Shown: positions 61,029 through 64,000 of the stretch, one piece after another
Numbering within the stretch: position 1 is the first letter of the stretch
Layout of the letters: each line of letters begins with the position of its first letter
Source of the DNA: Berghia stephanieae
Lineage: Eukaryota > Mollusca > Gastropoda > Nudibranchia > Aeolidiidae
DNA: 64,000 nt
NCBI GenBank assembly: GCA_034508935.3
Contig: CM067442.1
Coordinates: forward strand, 92,744,509-92,808,508
Direction: 5' to 3'
The notes under the pieces: model-generated
Database searches by the model: none
The model's input: only the letters and a program-made list of their open reading frames with translations
Told to the model about the DNA's origin: nothing
Position numbers and translations under genes: made by a program

Positions 61029-63165
61029 AGTTTCATTGACGGGGCTTTTTTGTAATTAGGGGGAAGTTAGACTCATTTATTCCCTCCCCATCCCCTTCCT
61101 TCAATTGCCTAGTCTCACTTTTGACATCTGGCGCCTGTTTGTCTAGACTGACCGACATAAAAATGGGAGTGTCACCAAAATTCATTCAACTGAGCACAGG
61201 GTTAAAATATAACACAAGACATGACATGACGGTGATTTTTTCATGGATCCACCACTTGACCTGAGGTTTTATTAGAGGTAAATGTTTGACACTGCAAAAT
61301 CAGTGGAAAATTATTGAGAAAATCCCAAAATCCCGGAATTCTGCAGATCCGCGCTAAGGACCTTCTCATTCACCTCTCCTGTCATTAGGATTAATGATTA
61401 ATTAAATGCTTATCTAAGGTCATAACGCAAGGGCAGGAGTTTTCGGATCACTGTTACCAATCGGCCATTGACTACACTCAACATCACATGACTTTGTTAC
61501 TAAACAACACTGTATCACTCGAACACCAACATTTATACAGTGGTATGGTCAGAATTAAGACATTTGCAATATATCCAAATGCACACACACACTCACACAA
61601 TGGAGAGGATCCCAAATGCTCAATATATCCAAATGCACACACACACACACTCACACAATGGAGAGGATCCCAAACGCTCACTTGGTAGAGTACTCGTTTC
61701 ACATGCAATAGGAGGTGGAAGCAATCCCATAATGAGGTTCAATTATTTTTGTTCTAAACTCACTGTCCACTCAGCAGTGATAGGTTGCTAGTTTTTTAGA
61801 TCTGAAAAGTGCTTTGCTATAGATAAACATCCTATACAAAGGTCAACAAGCAATTGCTATCATCTGTATAGCGCTATAGAAACCGGGATAAACTCTGGCT
61901 CCATAGGGACTATAGCTCTGAAGGATTACTTTCCTTAACAGAAACAAACACACATACACAAAGAGAGGAGGCTGTCTCTCTCTCTCTGTATGTGTTTATG
62001 ATTGTGTGTGTATGTGCATACAACTCATTTACTCAACATTTTAACACAGAACAGTTTTTATTGCCTGCTCACATCAATCTCTAATGATTTTTCTATGAAA
62101 ATTGAACTTTGAACCTATAACTTGAACATCAATACGCTATTCATATTCCGTGAGATCTTCGTTTTCATGATTCGCACCTCAATGCAAGATTCTCCTGTCA
62201 TAGTCTACGGGGCATGAGAAAAGAAGGTAAATGAAAGAGCAATGTAGTCAAAGGCAGTAGATGGTTGTATAACATCAAAAGCTCCTTGGACTGGGCGTCA
62301 TACCGTGGTTATGTGGGATTTTTGTGGGAGGAGCTTACTTGACTTACTTTCGTGATGACAGGCATATGGACAATTAAAATTGTCCTTTTTCAGCAGCCAA
62401 TTGGAAGGGGATAATTGTAAGAAGCTGATTGGGCACTACAAGGAGAGAAAGCTGTATGGGGGACATAGCAAATGTGAAATGAATTGACAGCAATTTGGAC
62501 CAGTGTTTATTGGACGTCAAATAGTGCTCTCACAAAACAGAGGTCAATTCTTTTGGCCGTAAATGAGACAAAAAAAATCTCTCTCCCTCTCTCTCTCTCT
62601 TTTTTTTTGCAATTTCTTCTTTTTAGAGCGGGCACTTAGGCAATTTCCAATTTGAAAAGTGGGCATTTAGAGTTATGTTCTAAAAAGAAATTATACAGTT
62701 TCATCAAATTAGCGGGCATTAAGGAAAAAAAACAGGCATTTGGACGATCACCGCTGTATCATGAAATCAAAGCAGTAGTATTTGAATAAGTCAAAGCGTC
62801 CAGTAGTTAGGATCTCAGAAAGACAGACTATACAAATAAAATATTTCAATATGCAACAGAAAACTTTGAATTTAATGCATTGCACAGACTCTGAACATTG
62901 GATAAGGCAAAGAAATAGGAAATATTTATGGAGGAAAATCTTCCATTAAAAAGAAGTGATTGCTTTCCGTTTTGTTTTTGTTTTTGGAACACGAATAATA
63001 AGCAATGACTAAAAAAATCAATACCTATACCATTCTAAAGACCACAATATGATTGCAACATACCCTTGGCTTCTCTGACTTTGAATCTGTCCAATATTTG
63101 TGGAACTTTATAATATTTGGATGATCCAGCTGGCACAGATTGTCGAACACTTGCCTGATTTTGTC
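46983..63165 (-). CDS. NRBP1: Nuclear receptor-binding protein pseudokinase (13 exons, 5' end outside window)
   Basis: NRBP proteins are cytoplasmic pseudokinase adaptors, linked in animals to TSC22D partners, ER-Golgi trafficking and ubiquitin-ligase recruitment. Exons, 5' to 3': 63064-63165, 60051-60140, 59361-59401, 56027-56121, 55338-55421, 54403-54461, 53509-53610, 51884-52016, 51389-51488, 50595-50645, 49957-50110, 48083-48232 and 46983-47096. All have AG/GT borders and phases chain throughout. Together they give 424 residues, equal to human NRBP1 from about residue 112 to its end. The catalytic-loop HRD is replaced by IIHGNLTTETI and the DFG position by KIGSVA, so it is catalytically dead as in the family. 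The C-terminal LELDKLLDDV and NGIYPLTAF blocks are present. The N-terminal acidic region and first kinase strands lie right of the window. NRBP1 versus NRBP2 cannot be told apart; invertebrates usually have one gene. Confidence 0.92.
48083..48232 (-). CDS. NRBP1: NRBP exon: C-terminal domain
   Basis: 50 codons. LSLVVRFDDQINRQLQCEI, then ELAAEL-like LADDLVYHGFINE, matching the C-terminal helices of human NRBP1 (LKLEDKLNRHLSCDL, ELVQLGFISE). Donor GTTTGT. Confidence 0.9.
48478..48790 (+). pseudogene. LINE reverse-transcriptase C-terminal fragment
   Basis: NVLSVLLYGSENWKMTSSI, then LETFQNKCLKRIL, matches the thumb/C-terminal region of RTE-type reverse transcriptases (SVLLYGSETWK ... FINKCLRKIL). 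Single short fragment in an NRBP intron, antisense to the gene. Confidence 0.7.
49957..50110 (-). CDS. NRBP1: NRBP exon: NGIYPLTAF
   Basis: One base plus 51 codons. NGIYPLTAF is identical to human; a Ser/Pro-rich low-conservation stretch and ETPEPYDVESRM follow. Confidence 0.9.
50595..50645 (-). CDS. NRBP1: NRBP exon: LELDKLLDDV
   Basis: 51-bp exon. RVSQTPVLELDKLLDDV matches human SQSPALELDKFLEDV. Confidence 0.88.
51389..51488 (-). CDS. NRBP1: NRBP exon: linker
   Basis: 100 bp. Less conserved linker with VIAVIPSINGQMVEW, at the place of human SAVLAEIP. Assigned by phase and order. Confidence 0.8.
51884..52016 (-). CDS. NRBP1: NRBP exon: end of kinase-like domain
   Basis: 44 codons plus one base. 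ARPTARELLFHQVLFEV and LKLVAAH match human RRPTARELLFHPALFEV and LKLLAAH. Confidence 0.92.
52407..52934 (-). mobile_element. SINE-A copy
   Basis: 528 bp. Target duplication AAGTCAGATT (52397-52406) and AAGTCAAATT (52935-52944), one mismatch. In the NRBP intron between 51.9 and 53.5 kb. Confidence 0.86.
53509..53610 (-). CDS. NRBP1: NRBP exon: C-lobe
   Basis: 34 codons, acceptor GATAG, donor GTAAAT. MATLGFQPNGDTPTYVQKDS corresponds to human MAVLEIQGNGESSYVPQEAI. Confidence 0.88.
54403..54461 (-). CDS. NRBP1: NRBP exon: helix F
   Basis: 59 bp. TTKVDIYSFGMCALE matches human TTAVDIYSFGMCALE with one change. Confidence 0.92.
55154..55185. repeat. Poly-G tract, 32 bp
   Basis: Uninterrupted G run about 150 bp from the NRBP exon at 55338. 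Confidence 0.95.
55338..55421 (-). CDS. NRBP1: NRBP exon: activation-segment region
   Basis: 84 bp. VAPDAIHHHVKT then MHYSAPEYE, corresponding to human VAPDTINNHVKT and LHFFAPEYG (the APE motif). Confidence 0.92.
56027..56121 (-). CDS. NRBP1: NRBP exon: dead catalytic loop
   Basis: One base, 31 codons and one base. YLHSCEPPIIHGNLTTETIY then IQHNGLIKIGS. HGN stands where active kinases have HRD, so the catalytic Asp is absent. Confidence 0.93.
57392..57543 (+). CDS. Acidic first exon inside piggyBac-type element 3
   Basis: ATG at 57392, 50 codons plus two bases, donor GTAAGT. MTYCTEKEVYDILYMDEDSD is acidic, with the style of piggyBac N-termini. A second part starts after ACGCAG at 57889 in matching phase and meets TAG at ~57920. 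Beyond the stop the same phase stays open to a GTGAGC donor at ~57988, and again from 58332 to TGA at 58480. Possibly the 5' exons of a transposase whose catalytic part was deleted. Confidence 0.5.
58606..58611 (+). promoter_or_regulatory. Polyadenylation signal in piggyBac-type element 3
   Basis: AATAAA about 125 bases after the TGA that closes the last open segment. Confidence 0.45.
59361..59401 (-). CDS. NRBP1: NRBP exon: helix E start
   Basis: 41-bp exon, AWKRWCTQILSAL plus two bases of the next Ser codon. Identical to the human block. It lies just outside the right end of a piggyBac-type insertion (57072-59335). Confidence 0.9.
59534..59560 (-). other. Candidate optional 27-nt NRBP microexon
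   Basis: Between the hinge and helix-E exons, a TTGCTCAG acceptor is followed by nine open codons (ASSELADER) and a GTAGAA donor. Both flanking junctions are phase 0, so inclusion keeps the frame. A stronger-looking GTAC donor 8 bases on would break it. No homologue is recognised. It may be an alternative microexon or chance. Confidence 0.3.
59738..59836. repeat. (TAA)n microsatellite
   Basis: Imperfect trinucleotide tract in an NRBP intron. Confidence 0.95.
60051..60140 (-). CDS. NRBP1: NRBP exon: hinge region
   Basis: 30 codons, phase 0 to 0. Encodes VIFISEYMSSGSLKQFLKKT, near-identical to human NRBP1, including the SSGSLKQFLKK hinge. Confidence 0.92.
60472..61345 (+). repeat. Dispersed ~0.9-kb repeat X, copy 2, with GA tract
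   Basis: Inverted relative to copy 1 at the window start. A tRNA A-box-like TAGCCCAGTGGTTAAGG lies at about 60688, and the (GA)n tract is at about 60956-61018. Older relatives are seen at about 34690-35060 (+ face of copy 1) and as a fragment at 13900-13985. Confidence 0.75.
61567..61678. repeat. 54-bp tandem duplication with CA tract
   Basis: CAATATATCCAAATG ... GGAGAGGATCCCAAA occurs at 61567 and again at 61621. It explains the repeated His/Thr frames here. Confidence 0.9.
61674..61950 (+). mobile_element. Possible tRNA-derived SINE
   Basis: GCTCACTTGGTAGAGTACTCG (split A-box region) and a weak B-box-like GAGGTTCAATT about 45 bp on, followed by ~200 bp with TATAGCGCTATAGAAACCGG. Not closely related to the tRNA-like monomer at 1348. 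Confidence 0.45.
61951..63063 (-). other. NRBP intron, no feature seen
   Basis: Short CT/GT simple sequence at 61975-62015 and 62580-62605. No recognised repeat or gene. Confidence 0.5.
63064..63165 (-). CDS. NRBP1: NRBP exon: helix C to strand 4 region
   Basis: 34 codons, phase 0 to 0. VFDNLCQLDHPNIIKFHKYW matches human VFDNLIQLEHLNIVKFHKYW almost exactly. This is the most 5' NRBP exon in the window. Confidence 0.92.
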
Positions 63166-63712
63166 CTGAAAAAGATATCAAAAGTAGATGTTGGTTTTAA
63201 TTAATTAAAATAAAACAAAATCCCATGTGTTCATATTGAAAAGAAAAGACACAGATTACCTATCTTTATTTGGTATCTTAACCACTGTGATGTGGATTGA
63301 ACAAGACTGTATTGTCAAACACAGCTGTCTGGCTATGCACTTAATACACCTTGCCCCAGTTGATTTATGCATGTTATGTATTGATCACTGAAATTGCAGT
63401 TCACTGTATTTTCTGTTCACACAATACAAACTACTCATTTTATGAAACATATATGTTATATATACAAAATGGGGGGAAAATGATATAAATCAAAATTTAC
63501 ATTTTTTCCAATTTATGAGGTTATGATTTTGCAGATCATCCTAGGATAAGAGATAAATCAATATAAAGGCAATATCTGTGGCTTGGCGATTAACACATTT
63601 ACAGTTACAAATGAGAGTCATTCAGGCCTTTAAGAAGTGTTGATGCCTTTTACTTTTACAAAAAGGGAAAAATTGGACTAATCCAGAATTGTGAGCTAAC
63701 ATATTTGATGTT

Positions 63713-63888
63713 TTGTTTTTGTTTTTAAGGGTTTTACGGCGCTTGCAACACATTTAGGTTATATCAGCGCCAGTAAAAAGGAAGAAAATGGGATAGTAAA
63801 AAGTTATAGAATTACAATTAAAGCACCCAAGAGAAAGTAAGACATAGGGGAACTGCGAACAAATAGGGATCAGATGTAGATTCCAAGA
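63713..63888 (-). mobile_element. SINE-A, 5'-truncated copy
   Basis: 3' 175 bp of SINE-A with an intact GGCGCT/AGCGCC hairpin, ending abruptly at CCAAGACAGGG. Confidence 0.85.
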
Positions 63889-64000
63889 CAGGGTGTCCAG
63901 GGAAATCCAACCTTAAAATTTCCTACCTAGAAGTGAAATTTCCCACCAGGTATTTTATACACACAACGTTCTATACGCTTAAAATAGACAATCCTACTTA

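Overview
The window is AT-rich animal nuclear DNA with GT/AG introns, tRNA-derived SINEs, non-LTR retrotransposons, piggyBac and mariner elements and many microsatellites. The repeat content and the two host proteins suggest a lophotrochozoan, probably a mollusc. The class is an inference, and no species is claimed.

Two conserved host genes lie tail to tail. On the + strand, ten exons between 1130 and 35854 encode LTV1, a 40S ribosome-biogenesis factor. Only the start-codon exon is missing, off the left edge. On the - strand, thirteen exons between 63165 and 46983 encode the C-terminal ~424 residues of nuclear receptor-binding protein (NRBP), a pseudokinase. Its first exons lie off the right edge. 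Exon phases chain correctly through both genes. Nothing suggests that the two proteins work together.

Nearly everything else is transposon. LTV1 introns hold tRNA-like ~395-bp monomers (1.35-1.96 kb and a 753-bp palindromic insertion at 17.1-17.9 kb), a head-to-tail LINE array (5.84-12.68 kb), a decayed mariner (13.2-13.8 kb), a broken intron-bearing piggyBac (20.6-23.0 kb), and a second piggyBac-type element with clear ends (32.17-34.64 kb) that has swallowed a 521-bp MITE. A third piggyBac-type element (57.07-59.34 kb) sits in an NRBP intron. Two SINE families are scattered over the window: SINE-A (~529 bp) and SINE-B (~335 bp). The space between the genes (35.9-47.0 kb) is mostly SINE-A copies, one nested in another.

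The most notable observations are these. (1) SINE-A and SINE-B share a 3' hairpin whose loop is conserved while its stem has changed on both sides. (2) All 14 SINE copies seen are co-oriented with the nearer host gene, switching strand between 36.5 and 38.9 kb. (3) The LINE array reuses one 9-bp target, CTCAAATGG, at all four junctions, and a paralogous empty site lies 2 kb away. (4) The tRNA-like repeat has tandem and circularly permuted forms and made a near-perfect inverted dimer with a 14-bp target duplication. (5) Two TTAA-flanked elements keep a small acidic reading frame but no recognisable transposase core.
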